DNA of 38,980 bases from Prevotellaceae bacterium UBA3849. Its GTDB lineage: Bacteria; Bacteroidota; Bacteroidia; Bacteroidales; Bacteroidaceae. This document shows, piece by piece, positions 25,157 to 34,648 of this stretch. Made by a program: the position numbers and the translations under genes. The stretch's first letter is position 1. The number at the start of each line of letters is the position of its first letter. Location of the stretch: contig DGHL01000043.1 in NCBI GenBank assembly GCA_002392645.1, positions 1-38,980 of the forward strand, read 5' to 3'. The notes beneath the pieces were generated by a model. That model was not told the DNA's origin, made no database searches, and worked only from the letters and a program-made list of their open reading frames with translations.

Positions 25157-26563
25157 TTTTGTGCTGCGTATCTCATCTTTTGTCATTCCGCTGCGATCTT
25201 TTATCGCACTCCAGCTACGGGTGCATAGTCGTGCTATGAATATTATACCGCGACAGGTTAATTCGATAGCCATCGCAATCCATACACCTTTTAGTCCCAT
25301 GGTAGGAACGAGCAGCAGTGTAAGGGATACACGTACAACCCAAATACTGCAAAGGTTCATCAGTGATGGGATTAGTGTCTTACCGGCTCCCACAAATACT
25401 GACGTGGCGATGATTGATGCAGCAAAGAACGGTTCTGCCCATGCCTCAATACGCAGTACTTCAGAGCCAAGGGCTATGACTTCGTGGTCGGGGGTTATCA
25501 GTGAGAACATCTCAGGCGCTAGTAGCCACATCAATGCTCCCATAATAGTCATGATTCCCATACCCATGAACATACATATCCACGCAAAGTTATGCATCAG
25601 GTTACGTTTTGAGGCACCCTTGCTTTGACCGACGAGTGTAGTAGCAGCTTCTGCTATGCCGTAGCCAGGCATGTAGCACAGACTCTCCAGGTTTATTCCG
25701 AAAGTGTTTGCCGTTATGGCTACGGTACCGAGTGGGGCTATGATTGAACTTATGGCAATCTGTGCGGTACACATTACTCCACGTTCCAAGCCGATAGGAC
25801 ATCCTATGCGTGCCGTCTTCTTAAGTATTTTGTGTTTGGGGAGGAAGTCAAGTTTCTTGTCTTGTATGAAGTTCAGCGTCTTGTCTTTCATTGCAAGCAC
25901 ATATACCATGCATATCATTGTAATGAGATATGCCATGGCGGTGCCGTATGCTGCGCCTTTCGTTCCTAGTCCGAGTTTGAAAATAAACAAGTAGTTGAAT
26001 ACTACATCAAGGGTGCACATCATTACCATCAGCATACTGGGTTGCTTGATGTTACCGGAACATCTAAGGCTGCCGGCGGCAATGCTGTTAAGTACGATCA
26101 GTGGTATGGCGCATGAGAAGATGGCAAAATATTCGGTGGCATTCTTACATATATGTTCAGATGCACCTAGCCAGTGGGGTAGGTAGGGGGATATGCTTAT
26201 GCCGATAAGTGATAATATCAGTGCATAGATAAAACCGGAGAATAAGCCCTGACGTATTACACTGCGTGCTCCGACATCATCGCCAGCACCTACACGGTGG
26301 GCTACTTGTACGGCGAAACCGGATGCGAAGGCAGAGGAAAGACCACCGAACAGCCATATAGTCGTGGAAACGAGTCCTACGGAGGCGGCTTCATCGGTGG
26401 AGAGATGACCTAACATGGCAGCGTCGATCATTTGCATTGCGATAAACGAGAGCTGTGCTATGATGGCGGGGATAGACAACATAATAGTGAGATGAAGCTT
26501 CTGGCGAAGTGTCATCTCACTATTTTCGTTTCTTACGAGTTCTAAAAGCTCGTCCTTTGTCAT
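25154..26563 (-). CDS. MATE-family multidrug/Na+ antiporter
   Basis: The 469-residue inner-membrane protein has about twelve helices in two MatE halves (MLSIPAIIAQLSFIAMQMIDAAMLG; IGCPIGLERGVMCTAQIAIS). Members expel cationic drugs or metabolites using sodium or proton gradients. It follows hisD by 52 bp on the same strand and may share the his transcript, though a functional link is not obvious. Confidence 0.9.
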   Translation of the reverse strand: MTKDELLELVRNENSEMTLRQKLHLTIMLSIPAIIAQLSFIAMQMIDAAMLGHLSTDEAASVGLVSTTIWLFGGLSSAFASGFAVQVAHRVGAGDDVGARSVIRQGLFSGFIYALILSLIGISISPYLPHWLGASEHICKNATEYFAIFSCAIPLIVLNSIAAGSLRCSGNIKQPSMLMVMMCTLDVVFNYLFIFKLGLGTKGAAYGTAMAYLITMICMVYVLAMKDKTLNFIQDKKLDFLPKHKILKKTARIGCPIGLERGVMCTAQIAISSIIAPLGTVAITANTFGINLESLCYMPGYGIAEAATTLVGQSKGASKRNLMHNFAWICMFMGMGIMTIMGALMWLLAPEMFSLITPDHEVIALGSEVLRIEAWAEPFFAASIIATSVFVGAGKTLIPSLMNLCSIWVVRVSLTLLLVPTMGLKGVWIAMAIELTCRGIIFIARLCTRSWSAIKDRSGMTKDEIRSTK

Positions 26564-26615
26564 CTATTGAAGTTTGTGTTTTTACTTCTGTACGTGTATA
26601 TTTTCGAGAAGGTTA

Positions 26616-27905
26616 TCAGTTTTTGCTGACAGCCTTTACTCTCAGGCGCATGGCGTTTGCGTGTGCTTCAAGCATCTCGTTTTCTGCCATGCATACTACG
26701 GCATTGCCAATAGAGTTTACTCCTTGTTCGGTAAGATGCTGGAATGTCACCTTACGGTTATAGCTGTCAAGGTTTACTCCGTTGTATGCCAATGCGTATC
26801 CGTGAGTTGGCAGCGTATGGTTGGTGCCAGAGGCATAGTCACCGGCAGACTCACAGGCGTAGTTGCCAAGGAACACACTGCCGGCATTGATTACCTTTTC
26901 TGCCAAATCAGCATAGTCTGATGTGGCTATTATAAGGTGCTCTGGTGCGTAGGTGTTAGAAAGTTCCATTGCTTCCTCTTTGTCCTTAACCAATACGTAC
27001 TTTGAGTTGTTAAGTGATTTCTCTGCAATCTCATGTCGTGGCAATAAAGCAAGTTGGCGCTCTGTCTCTGCTGTCACCTTATTTAGCATATCCTCAGATG
27101 TGCTTATAAGGATAACCTGAGAGTCAATGCCGTGTTCTGCCTGTGACAACAGGTCTGCGGCTACGAATGAAGGATTGCTGGTCTCGTCTGCTATTACGCA
27201 TACTTCGGATGGACCGGCAGGCATATCGATTGCGACATCGTGCAGTGATACCTGTTGCTTGGCTGCCATGACGTATTGGTTGCCAGGGCCGAATATCTTG
27301 TAAACCTTAGGTACAGACTCTGTGCCGTATGCCATAGCGCCGATGGCTTGTACGCCGCCGGCTTTGAAAATCTTGCTGACTCCGGCTACCTTTGCCGCCA
27401 TCAATATAGCAGGATTAACTTTGCCTTCCTTGTTAGGAGGGGTGCAGAGTACAATCTCCTTACAGCCAGCTATCTTTGCAGGCGTAGCGAGCATTAGTAC
27501 GGTAGAGAACAATGGTGCGGTGCCACCAGGTATGTATAGGCCAACCTTCTCTATTGCAACACTCTTCTGCCAGCAAACTACTCCGGGAGCGGTTTCCACT
27601 TTCTCACCATTGAATTTCTGTGATTCGTGGAAAGCTGCAATGTTCTTGTGAGCCAGTACAAGGGCATCCATAAGTTCCTTAGACACAAGTTGCTCTGCCT
27701 CCTGCATCTCTGCTGGTGTTACGCAAAGACTTGTGAGCTTTACTTTGTCGAATTTCTCCTCATACTCAAACACAGCCTTGTCTCCCTTTGCCTTTATGTC
27801 TGCAAGAACTTGGGCAACGGTAGCATTTAACTGTGAAACGTCAAGGTGTGGACGTTCGCAGATTGCGGCATAATCCTTTTTATTTGGAAATTTAATGATG
27901 TTCAT
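26616..27905 (-). CDS. hisD: Histidinol dehydrogenase
   Basis: The 429-residue zinc enzyme carries out the last two oxidations from histidinol to histidine with NAD. Conserved stretches include YIPGGTAPLFSTVLM, FGPGNQYVMAAKQ, DMPAGPSEVCVIAD, LLSQAEHGIDSQV (metal-ligand region), YAPEHLI and GTNHTLPTHGYA. Its length is standard. It is 99 bp downstream of hisG. Confidence 0.97.
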   Translation of the reverse strand: MNIIKFPNKKDYAAICERPHLDVSQLNATVAQVLADIKAKGDKAVFEYEEKFDKVKLTSLCVTPAEMQEAEQLVSKELMDALVLAHKNIAAFHESQKFNGEKVETAPGVVCWQKSVAIEKVGLYIPGGTAPLFSTVLMLATPAKIAGCKEIVLCTPPNKEGKVNPAILMAAKVAGVSKIFKAGGVQAIGAMAYGTESVPKVYKIFGPGNQYVMAAKQQVSLHDVAIDMPAGPSEVCVIADETSNPSFVAADLLSQAEHGIDSQVILISTSEDMLNKVTAETERQLALLPRHEIAEKSLNNSKYVLVKDKEEAMELSNTYAPEHLIIATSDYADLAEKVINAGSVFLGNYACESAGDYASGTNHTLPTHGYALAYNGVNLDSYNRKVTFQHLTEQGVNSIGNAVVCMAENEMLEAHANAMRLRVKAVSKN

Positions 27906-28004
27906 TCCTTGATAATTAATAATTATCGGGTAAATAATTAATAATTCAACTTTCGCAAGTTGTGCTTGCTATGTAGCAAGAGTGATTTAAGAAGAAGGTG
28001 TATA

Positions 28005-28856
28005 TTATAATATCATCTTCTCAATAGGTAGCACAAGGATGCCTTCTGCGCCGGCAGCCTTCAGCTGTCCTACGATTTCCCAGAAATGCTTTTGGTCAAT
28101 GACGGCATGGATAGAAGTCCATCCTTCTGTTGCCAATGGCAGTATTGTAGGAGACTTGATGCCTGGCAGTATGTTACATATCTCCTTGACCTTGTCGGAA
28201 GGGGCATTCATCAGTACATACTTCTTGTCTTCTGCTACCAACACTGATTTGATACGGAAGAGGAACTCATCAAGTATTGCTTGCTTCTCAGCGGTAAGTT
28301 CTTTGTTGCCAATCAGCAGTGCTTCACTCTTCATTACCACTTCCACCTCGCGCAGTTTGTTGCTGACAAGTGTAGAGCCTGACGATACGATATCGAAAAT
28401 ACCATCTGAGAGTCCTATGCCAGGAGCAATCTCTACAGAACCCTGAATTACATGGATATCAATGTTAATGCCTTGCTCATCAGCGAACTTCTTAAGTATG
28501 TTAGGGTAGGATGTGGCAATCTTCTTACCATCAAACCACTTTACGTCTTTGTAATCCACTGCCTCTGGTATAGCCAGTGAGATGCGGCACTTTGAGAAAC
28601 CAAGACGCTTTACGATGTTGGCGTCCTCGCCACGCTCAACGAACTCGTTTTCGCCTACAATGCCGATGTCTGCTACACCGCTTGCTACGCACTCTGGTAT
28701 ATCGTCGTCACGAAGATATAGAACCTCCAATGGGAAGTTGCTTGACTGCACGAGCAATGTGCGGCGTGCGCTATTAATTTTGATTCCTGTCTCCTTAAGG
28801 AGATTCATGGTGTCTTCATACAGACGACCTTTTGACTGAACAGCTATTCTTAACAT
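28005..28856 (-). CDS. hisG: ATP phosphoribosyltransferase, long form
   Basis: The protein catalyses the committed step of histidine synthesis. The ATG at 28856 (MLRIAVQSKGRLYED) is preferred over an upstream TTG, giving 283 residues. The length and the C-terminal ACT-like region (SIHAVIDQKHFWEIVGQLKAAGA) mark the HisG long form, which is feedback inhibited by histidine and does not need HisZ. The PRPP-binding loop is DGIFDIVSSGSTL. It heads a hisG-hisD-MATE group; hisC and hisB do not follow. Confidence 0.96.
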   Translation of the reverse strand: MLRIAVQSKGRLYEDTMNLLKETGIKINSARRTLLVQSSNFPLEVLYLRDDDIPECVASGVADIGIVGENEFVERGEDANIVKRLGFSKCRISLAIPEAVDYKDVKWFDGKKIATSYPNILKKFADEQGINIDIHVIQGSVEIAPGIGLSDGIFDIVSSGSTLVSNKLREVEVVMKSEALLIGNKELTAEKQAILDEFLFRIKSVLVAEDKKYVLMNAPSDKVKEICNILPGIKSPTILPLATEGWTSIHAVIDQKHFWEIVGQLKAAGAEGILVLPIEKMIL

Positions 28857-28931
28857 TGTTGTTTGCAAGTTCTTGCTCAGTTTTTTGCTTCTGAGCCTTA
28901 AGTTATGAATGTTAGTTTTTTATATTAGATG

Positions 28932-28963
28932 CAAAGTTACTTATTTTTTTTCTAATAGCCAAA
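28932..28963 (-). promoter_or_regulatory. hisG promoter
   Basis: TTTG (28963-28960), a 20-bp spacer and TAACTTTG (28939-28932) on the minus strand match the consensus. The roughly 70-nt leader contains a GCTCAG/CTGAGC hairpin but no His-rich leader peptide. Confidence 0.85.
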
Positions 28964-28967
28964 TAAA

Positions 28968-29006
28968 AACATGAAAAGTGAGTGATTGACACCCACTTTT
29001 CATGTT
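28968..29006 (-). terminator. Intrinsic terminator after luxS
   Basis: AACATGAAAAGTG (28968-28980) and CACTTTTCATGTT (28994-29006) form a perfect 13-bp stem, and the minus strand continues TTTTATTTGG. It ends the TPM-lemA-luxS transcript just before the hisG promoter. Confidence 0.88.
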
Positions 29007-29042
29007 CATTTCATATTATATGTCATTTCAGGCCTTGGAACT

Positions 29043-29558
29043 CTATGCATCAAAGAATTGCTTGCCGTGTATGTCTTTTGGACGTTCTACTCCTGGATAG
29101 ACTGAGCAGAACTGATTCTTCAGACGTTCTACATAGCGTTTTGCCTCATACTTTGCCATAGGTAGGTCGTGCATCAGGCAGTTTCCGCAGGTAGCAGGCG
29201 TAGTTCCCGGTACTTCGTCGTTATAATCCACTACGTATTGGAAAGCGCGTAACATCAGTTGTCTGATTGTTTCGGGCTCATGGCTACCCTTCATTATGAG
29301 GTAGTTGCCAGTGAGGCATCCCATAGGTCCCCAATAGATGATGTAGTCCTTCCATTCAGCATCGTTACGTAGGTATGTTGCTACAAGATGCTCAATGGTA
29401 TGTATAGCGGCAGGCGCAAGCGCGGGTTCTTGGTTAGGAGCCGTCATGCGTATGTCGTATGTGGTTACGTCTTCACCGCCAACGTTATCACGCCTTGACA
29501 CATATATGCCGGGTTTAAGGTTGGTGTGGTCAACGGCAAACGATGCTATTAGTTCCAT
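29043..29558 (-). CDS. luxS: S-ribosylhomocysteine lyase
   Basis: The enzyme cleaves S-ribosylhomocysteine to homocysteine and DPD, the AI-2 precursor, in the activated methyl cycle. The ATG at 29558 gives 171 residues; a longer frame from 29618 would overlap lemA. The metal site is H53-xx-E-H57 (HTIEH) with C124 in TCGN, and the catalytic Cys is C81 in GPMGC. A purine-rich leader with GGAG (overlapping the end of lemA) precedes the start. It lies 25 bp after lemA and is followed by a strong terminator. Confidence 0.95.
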   Translation of the reverse strand: MELIASFAVDHTNLKPGIYVSRRDNVGGEDVTTYDIRMTAPNQEPALAPAAIHTIEHLVATYLRNDAEWKDYIIYWGPMGCLTGNYLIMKGSHEPETIRQLMLRAFQYVVDYNDEVPGTTPATCGNCLMHDLPMAKYEAKRYVERLKNQFCSVYPGVERPKDIHGKQFFDA

Positions 29559-29583
29559 GCTTTTTTTCTTTCTTTCTTTTTCT

Positions 29584-30189
29584 TTACTCCTTGTCAAGTG
29601 AATCCATTGCATCGCCAACGTTCACGCCCTTCTCTGCACCAGCCTCAGACTTGAACTCTGCCTTGGTCTTGAAACCAAAGATTCCAGCGAAGATTGTGTT
29701 AGGGAATTTACGAACGGCGAGGTTATATGGCTTAACAGTGTCGTTGAACTGGTTACGAGCCTCTGCGATGCGGTTCTCGGTACCCTCCAACTGGTCCATT
29801 ATCTTGGTGTAGTTCTCGTTAGCCTTCAACTCTGGATAGTTCTCGCTTACAGCCATGAGGCGTGAGAGTGAACCAGAGAGCTGTGACTGTGCCTCCTGGA
29901 ACTTAGCCATGTTCTCCTCTGTGAGGTCGTCAGAGCTGAGCTGTATAGAGGTAGCCTTTGAACGTGCCTCGATGACAGCTGTCAATGTGCCCTTCTCCTG
30001 CTTTGCATAGCGCTCTGCAATCTTCACCATGTTCATGATGAGGTCGTTACGACGCTGGTACTGTGTCTCAACCTTACTCCATGCGAGACTTACATTCTCA
30101 TCCTGTTCTACGAGACCATTGTATGCTCCCTTAATCCAGAAGAATAATACAGCCACTACGGCTATGATAATCCATGTTTTTTTAGACAT
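29584..30189 (-). CDS. lemA: LemA family protein
   Basis: The 201-residue protein has one N-terminal membrane helix (WIIIAVVAVLFFWIKGAYNGL) and a long alpha-helical coiled region (QYQRRNDLIMNMVKIAERYA, then LSRLMAVSENYPELKAN and FNDTVKPYNLAVRKFPN). These are the hallmark LemA blocks. Its biochemical role is unclear. It is commonly paired with TPM-domain proteins, as here, and the pair is thought to act at the envelope. Confidence 0.93.
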   Translation of the reverse strand: MSKKTWIIIAVVAVLFFWIKGAYNGLVEQDENVSLAWSKVETQYQRRNDLIMNMVKIAERYAKQEKGTLTAVIEARSKATSIQLSSDDLTEENMAKFQEAQSQLSGSLSRLMAVSENYPELKANENYTKIMDQLEGTENRIAEARNQFNDTVKPYNLAVRKFPNTIFAGIFGFKTKAEFKSEAGAEKGVNVGDAMDSLDKE

Positions 30190-30289
30190 AATCTTTTAAT
30201 TGTTTGATTAATTTGTAATTAGGATAATTATAAAATTCAATGTGATATAGAGCTATTATTGCTCTGTTGAGTTGTCTGTGCTTTGCATA

Positions 30290-31558
30290 TCAGAAGCTTC
30301 CGCCTGCACCGCCGCCACCGAACTTGCCGCCGCCGAAGGTACTGCTTGAGTGCCTAGAGCTACCGCCACCGCCGAACGAACGACCGCTTCCGAAGCTGCT
30401 GCCGCCGATAGAAGGAGCGTTTGCTGCAACTGTTGCTGCTGCTATTACGGCTCCCCATTGCAGAGGACCGAATCCATTGAACGAGCCTGTGCGGAATGTC
30501 TTGTCGGTGGAAACCTTCTTCTCCTCGGTCAGGGCTCCGCACTCCGAACATTGACAATATTCCCTTACGAGGACTTTTCTTGCAGGCTTCATGTCGTCAT
30601 ACTCGTCTTCGCTTCTATGCTCTGCTCCTGCTGCTGCTTCGTATGCTCGAAGTTCTTTCTTTTCTTCGTAGTCGCTGAGCATAGACATGCCTGACTGTGC
30701 ACTGCTTCCCTTCACATTCTCCTGCGCAGCCTTTACCTGATTCATCAGTTGGGTAATCTTTGCAGCTTCAGCGTCATTCAATAGTTTTCTCTGCTTGTCT
30801 GCAGCAATGCTTTCTGGTGTCGTGTCATCTGCAAGGTAGCTGACATTGCGGAATACGTGGTTGAGTGCACCTTCCTTCTGACACTTAGGGCATGTGCGTG
30901 CCTTCTTGTCTTTCTTGCGCCAGTATGCTACACCGCCGCCTACGGCACCACCGAAGGCAAGCAAACCGAGCCAGAATGAACCATCATCAGCCTCAGGCTG
31001 CTGGGTCATCTCTGTAGCTTTGTCCATCTGTGCTATCTCTGCAGGTGTGATTTCGCCGTTGCATATATCGTCTATGGCTGCAACGCCTTTCATCATGGCA
31101 GCACCCCACTGACCGTTTTTCAGCAGCGGAACCATGATGTGTCTGCCTATGTCAGATGCTTCTGCATCGGTAAGGAATTTCTCCATGCCTGTACCGGTAA
31201 GTATATAGTATTTACGTGATACAGTTGATAGGAATACAACGAAACCGAGGTTGTTCTTTCCTCCTACACCGAATTTACGTGCAGCCTGCATGGCGAAGTC
31301 ATAGCCATCCACTGGGTCTGACTCCTTAACGGCAATAACCAGTCCCTGTACGTCCATGGTTGATTTAAGTTTCCACAGTCTTTGGTTTATTGCAGCCACC
31401 TCTTGCTCTGACAATACACCGTCAGGGTTACATACGGCAGAGAAATCTGTGGAATCCATATACTCTGTTTTAACGGGTAGTTCGTCTACTTTGTAGGCTT
31501 TTGCGAAAGAACTCACTGCAATTGTCAAAAGACAAAGAATGGTCAGTAGTTTCCTCAT
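30290..31558 (-). CDS. TPM-domain membrane protein with zinc-ribbon-like segment and Gly-rich tail
   Basis: The 422-residue protein has a signal peptide (to about SSFAKA), a TPM domain (about 38-165, with GYDFAMQAARKFGVG and KYYILTGTGMEKFL), and a helix (FWLGLLAFGGAVGGGVAYW, about residues 196-214). Two Cys pairs follow, CPKCQKEG and YCQCSECG, separated by about 105 residues rich in charged helix. The end is a Ser/Gly-rich tail (SSFGSGRSFGGGG and onward). TPM proteins occur beside LemA; some act in photosystem II repair and others have phosphatase activity, so the role is uncertain. It leads the lemA-luxS operon. Confidence 0.85.
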   Translation of the reverse strand: MRKLLTILCLLTIAVSSFAKAYKVDELPVKTEYMDSTDFSAVCNPDGVLSEQEVAAINQRLWKLKSTMDVQGLVIAVKESDPVDGYDFAMQAARKFGVGGKNNLGFVVFLSTVSRKYYILTGTGMEKFLTDAEASDIGRHIMVPLLKNGQWGAAMMKGVAAIDDICNGEITPAEIAQMDKATEMTQQPEADDGSFWLGLLAFGGAVGGGVAYWRKKDKKARTCPKCQKEGALNHVFRNVSYLADDTTPESIAADKQRKLLNDAEAAKITQLMNQVKAAQENVKGSSAQSGMSMLSDYEEKKELRAYEAAAGAEHRSEDEYDDMKPARKVLVREYCQCSECGALTEEKKVSTDKTFRTGSFNGFGPLQWGAVIAAATVAANAPSIGGSSFGSGRSFGGGGSSRHSSSTFGGGKFGGGGAGGSF

Positions 31559-31582
31559 TGTTGATTTGATTGTTGTTATGTT

Positions 31583-31650
31583 AGACGTTAAATTAGTTAT
31601 ATACCTTATTATATTATATTAGGTGTATAGACGTCATATACAGACGTCAT
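31583..31650. repeat. AGACGT repeats downstream of the TPM operon promoter
   Basis: AGACGTCAT occurs at 31629-31637 and 31642-31650, a 13-bp offset, and a related AGACGTTA at 31583-31590. GACGTC is self-complementary. They lie in the expected start site and leader region, so they could be an operator. Confidence 0.5.
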
Positions 31651-31656
31651 CGTGTG

Positions 31657-31688
31657 CAAAGTTAATACTTTTTATTTATTTATACAAG
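31657..31688 (-). promoter_or_regulatory. Promoter of the TPM-lemA-luxS operon
   Basis: On the minus strand CTTG (31688-31685), a 20-bp spacer and TAACTTTG (31664-31657) give a perfect -7 and a one-mismatch -33 element. The leader is about 90 nt. Confidence 0.75.
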
Positions 31689-31747
31689 TTTTCGCAAGAA
31701 AAAAAAAGATTCTTGTACGGAATTTCTGAATTCGTTTTGAATACGTC

Positions 31748-34576
31748 TTAATACCATTTCACGCTGTTGCTGTAGCTTGAACGCTTATCGTATTTGAGTG
31801 CGTCGGTAAGTGTTGCTGCATTACATCTGAACGAAAAGTTATATGATGTGTAAGGCGTAAGCACTACAGAACATGACATCGAGAAGCAGTGCAGGTCACG
31901 TCCGAGTGACGCAGTTGTCATCGTCAGTTTGTGATAGTCAAAATCATATCCTGACACGAAACTTATGTTCCATCCGTCAGACAACCTGATGTTGCCCGAG
32001 AAGTTAAGGTTCTGAGTGAACTTATACGGATAGCGCATAGTTTTTTTATTGAATGTACCGCTTGTATTCTCTCTCATGCTTATGCCGTAGCTGATAGACA
32101 GGCTCCATGGCATGGAGAACTTCAGGTATCCATCCTCATCGGTTTCTGCCATACCGGCATTTTGTTTCGTTGCACCGTTTCTGCCATTCTGCAGTATCGG
32201 GTCAACATTGGTTTCGGCGCCGGTGTCTTCTATTATCTCACCTTCGTCGTCCTTCTTTTTGTTCTTGTCTTTATCGCGTCCGAACAGCTTCTTCAGTTTG
32301 TCAGGCGTCAGTGTGTAAGAGAAATTCTGAGAGAATCCCTGGAAACGTCCGAATCTACCTTTACTATATTCAGTGTGTGTGCCTATGTACGGCTTGCCGT
32401 TCTCGTCGAGTTCGTATGCGTATGTGGCGAATGTCGCATTCATAGAGAATGTGTAGTTCTTCCACCATTTCAGTCGTATATTCATGTTCAGGTTACTCCA
32501 TGGGCGTACCTTTGCCGCCATGTTGTACGACATGCTCATACCGAGTTGGTCGATGATGCTGATTTTCTTGATAGAGTCATTCTTCGTCTTGACTTTCATC
32601 TCGATGTTATTGTCAAGTGCGAATCGTATGCTTCCGCTTGCCTGCGACGGTGCTGTGCCATACAGTCCGTTTGCAAACGGAGAGTATTCCACGGTGCTGA
32701 CGTTTCCGTTGGCATCGGTCTTTACGTAAGTGTCATAGAAACCATAGCTTGATGCGCTGAAGTCTGGTGCATACGAGAATGAGACCCTTGGCTTTACTGT
32801 ATGTCTTATGGCTTGTATCTTATCTCCAAACAATTTCCTGCTTGGTATGTAGAATCCATACAGGGTGGTGTTGAGGTCTATGCTTGTTGACCAGTTATAT
32901 ACGTTGTAGAAACCATATACTGTATCGTTTACTTCTTTCTGGTTCTCCACATCCCATGACTTCATGGTCTTGTCTGTGTACATTCGATCGGTGAAACTTA
33001 TCGACGGAGTCACGTTGATATATTTAAGCACGCTGAATGTCGCACCTATAGGTATAGAGTGTTGCATGCCATTGCGCCAGTCTTTTATCAGGTTTGATTT
33101 CAGTAGTTGGTCCTCTTTCGTATTGATAGAGTTCGACAGGCTTCCCGTGTAGCTGAAATACACTTTCTCATACCATCGTTCCTTGCCTACCTGTTTCTTT
33201 CGTCTGAAAGGATACACGCGTGCCAGGTTAATGGTGAGGTCAGGTAACTTTACGGAAACAGAAGAGTCGCGCATGTTCTGCGTAACGTTGCCCGACATGC
33301 CTAAGGTCAGTCCTATGTTAGAGAACTTTGTACTCCATGATACGGAAGACGCACGTGTAGCCTGAGATCGCGTCACAGGATTGTAAAGCGATGTCAGGTT
33401 GTTTGACTCGTAGTTTTGCGTGGTGTAGTTTACGCTTGCCCTAAGTGAGTGGTACGGATTAGCCTTGCTGTCTTGCATGTGTGTCCATTGCAGTTTGAAG
33501 CTAGTCGTCTTTGTATAGTCAGGGAAGCCCTTTTCGCCAGAACGAGAGTCCTGGTATGAGAAGTAGAATTGACCGGAATATTTATATCGTATCTTGTAGT
33601 TCGATGCGGCGGAAATGCCCCATGAACCTTTCGTATAAATCTCGCCGAGCAGTTTCAGGTCCATCTTGTCGCTTATTGCGAAATAGTAGCCACCGTCACG
33701 TAGGTAGAATCCACGTTCGGATTCATCACCGTATGTTGGCATAATGAAACCGCTACTGTAGCTTTTCGTAAATGGGAAGAATCCGTAAGGTATGGCAAAT
33801 GGCAGCGGTACGTCTTGTACTACGAGGTATGCGGGACCGAATATTACTTCCTTGCCAGGTCTGACCTTTGCTCTTGACAATGCAAAATAGAAGTCTGGGT
33901 GCTCTTCGTCGCAAGTGGTGTATTTTCCGTGAGCAAGATAGAAAGTACCATCCTTGTCGCGCTTCGAACGCTCAGCAAACAGGAAACCATCCTGTTGTTC
34001 TGTGTAGGTGTTGAGTATCAGTCCTTTCTTTGTCTTGAAGTTAAACGACATTGTGTCCGTCTCGTATTTGTCACTACCCATGACGAATATAGGCGTACCG
34101 AACTTTTCTTTCTTAGCTGTGTCCATGGCACCGGTGGCATGCACCAGGCTGCTGTCCATCTTCATGTCAATGTGTTCCGCCGTGAGGTCCATGTTCTCAT
34201 ACTTTACGTTTGAGGAACCAAAGAGGAAAGCTTTCTTTGAGTCAGCATAATATACGAGAGAGTCCTTTGCGGTATATTGCACTGGGGCATCGATGCCGTT
34301 TTTCTTCTGTCTGTTTATAGAGTCAGCACGCAGTGAGTCATCCACGGCTTTGTTGTGTGCCAGAATGGCGAGATGAAGAGAGTCAAGCTCCAGAGAATCC
34401 ACGGTGATAATTTTATGTGACCGTAAACTGTCTGTTGATGGTGCAACGGTGTCAGCCTCCAACGAGTCAACGCCGGCAGCTTTGCTACCAGCAGTCACTG
34501 ACGGTTGCAAAAAATTGTTCGCCATAACAATCATTATAGCGAAGAGCATAAATATGATAGTAGCACGAGTTCGCAT
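31748..34576 (-). CDS. OstA/LptD-like outer-membrane LPS assembly protein
   Basis: The 942-residue protein has an N-terminal hydrophobic export signal (IIFMLFAIMIVMANNFL) and a Ser/Asp-rich linker. An OstA-like beta-jellyroll follows (about 95-215: YYADSKKAFLFGSSNVKYEN, LTAEHIDMKMDSS, YETDTMSFNFKTKKGLI). The rest is a large barrel domain with alternating aromatic strands (PLPFAIPYGFFPFTKSYSSG, YYFAISDKMDLKLLGEIYTK) that ends in YSNSVKWY. This matches the Bacteroidetes putative LptD, which inserts LPS in the outer leaflet. A Lys/Asp-rich insertion (GRDKDKNKKKDDEGEIIEDT) near residue 770 is a probable loop. It is transcribed alone. Confidence 0.87.
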   Translation of the reverse strand: MRTRATIIFMLFAIMIVMANNFLQPSVTAGSKAAGVDSLEADTVAPSTDSLRSHKIITVDSLELDSLHLAILAHNKAVDDSLRADSINRQKKNGIDAPVQYTAKDSLVYYADSKKAFLFGSSNVKYENMDLTAEHIDMKMDSSLVHATGAMDTAKKEKFGTPIFVMGSDKYETDTMSFNFKTKKGLILNTYTEQQDGFLFAERSKRDKDGTFYLAHGKYTTCDEEHPDFYFALSRAKVRPGKEVIFGPAYLVVQDVPLPFAIPYGFFPFTKSYSSGFIMPTYGDESERGFYLRDGGYYFAISDKMDLKLLGEIYTKGSWGISAASNYKIRYKYSGQFYFSYQDSRSGEKGFPDYTKTTSFKLQWTHMQDSKANPYHSLRASVNYTTQNYESNNLTSLYNPVTRSQATRASSVSWSTKFSNIGLTLGMSGNVTQNMRDSSVSVKLPDLTINLARVYPFRRKKQVGKERWYEKVYFSYTGSLSNSINTKEDQLLKSNLIKDWRNGMQHSIPIGATFSVLKYINVTPSISFTDRMYTDKTMKSWDVENQKEVNDTVYGFYNVYNWSTSIDLNTTLYGFYIPSRKLFGDKIQAIRHTVKPRVSFSYAPDFSASSYGFYDTYVKTDANGNVSTVEYSPFANGLYGTAPSQASGSIRFALDNNIEMKVKTKNDSIKKISIIDQLGMSMSYNMAAKVRPWSNLNMNIRLKWWKNYTFSMNATFATYAYELDENGKPYIGTHTEYSKGRFGRFQGFSQNFSYTLTPDKLKKLFGRDKDKNKKKDDEGEIIEDTGAETNVDPILQNGRNGATKQNAGMAETDEDGYLKFSMPWSLSISYGISMRENTSGTFNKKTMRYPYKFTQNLNFSGNIRLSDGWNISFVSGYDFDYHKLTMTTASLGRDLHCFSMSCSVVLTPYTSYNFSFRCNAATLTDALKYDKRSSYSNSVKWY

Positions 34577-34586
34577 AAAATCGCTG

Positions 34587-34618
34587 CAAAATTACTACTT
34601 TTTTCACTAATGAGCAAG
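34587..34618 (-). promoter_or_regulatory. Promoter of the lptD-like gene
   Basis: CTTG (34618-34615), a 20-bp spacer and TAATTTTG (34594-34587) lie on the minus strand. The predicted start is only a few bases from ATG 34576, so the mRNA would be nearly leaderless unless translation begins at an internal Met. Confidence 0.65.
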
Positions 34619-34648
34619 TAATTATATATGAAATTGGGATTTTTTGTG

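Noticed and set aside
28861..28931. His attenuator before hisG
   Set aside because: The leader is only about 70 nt, has no run of His codons, and its GCTCAG/CTGAGC hairpin is not followed by a U-run.
29559..29618. Upstream extension of LuxS
   Set aside because: It would run through the end of lemA and add a highly charged stretch not found in LuxS; MELIASF at 29558 is the natural start.
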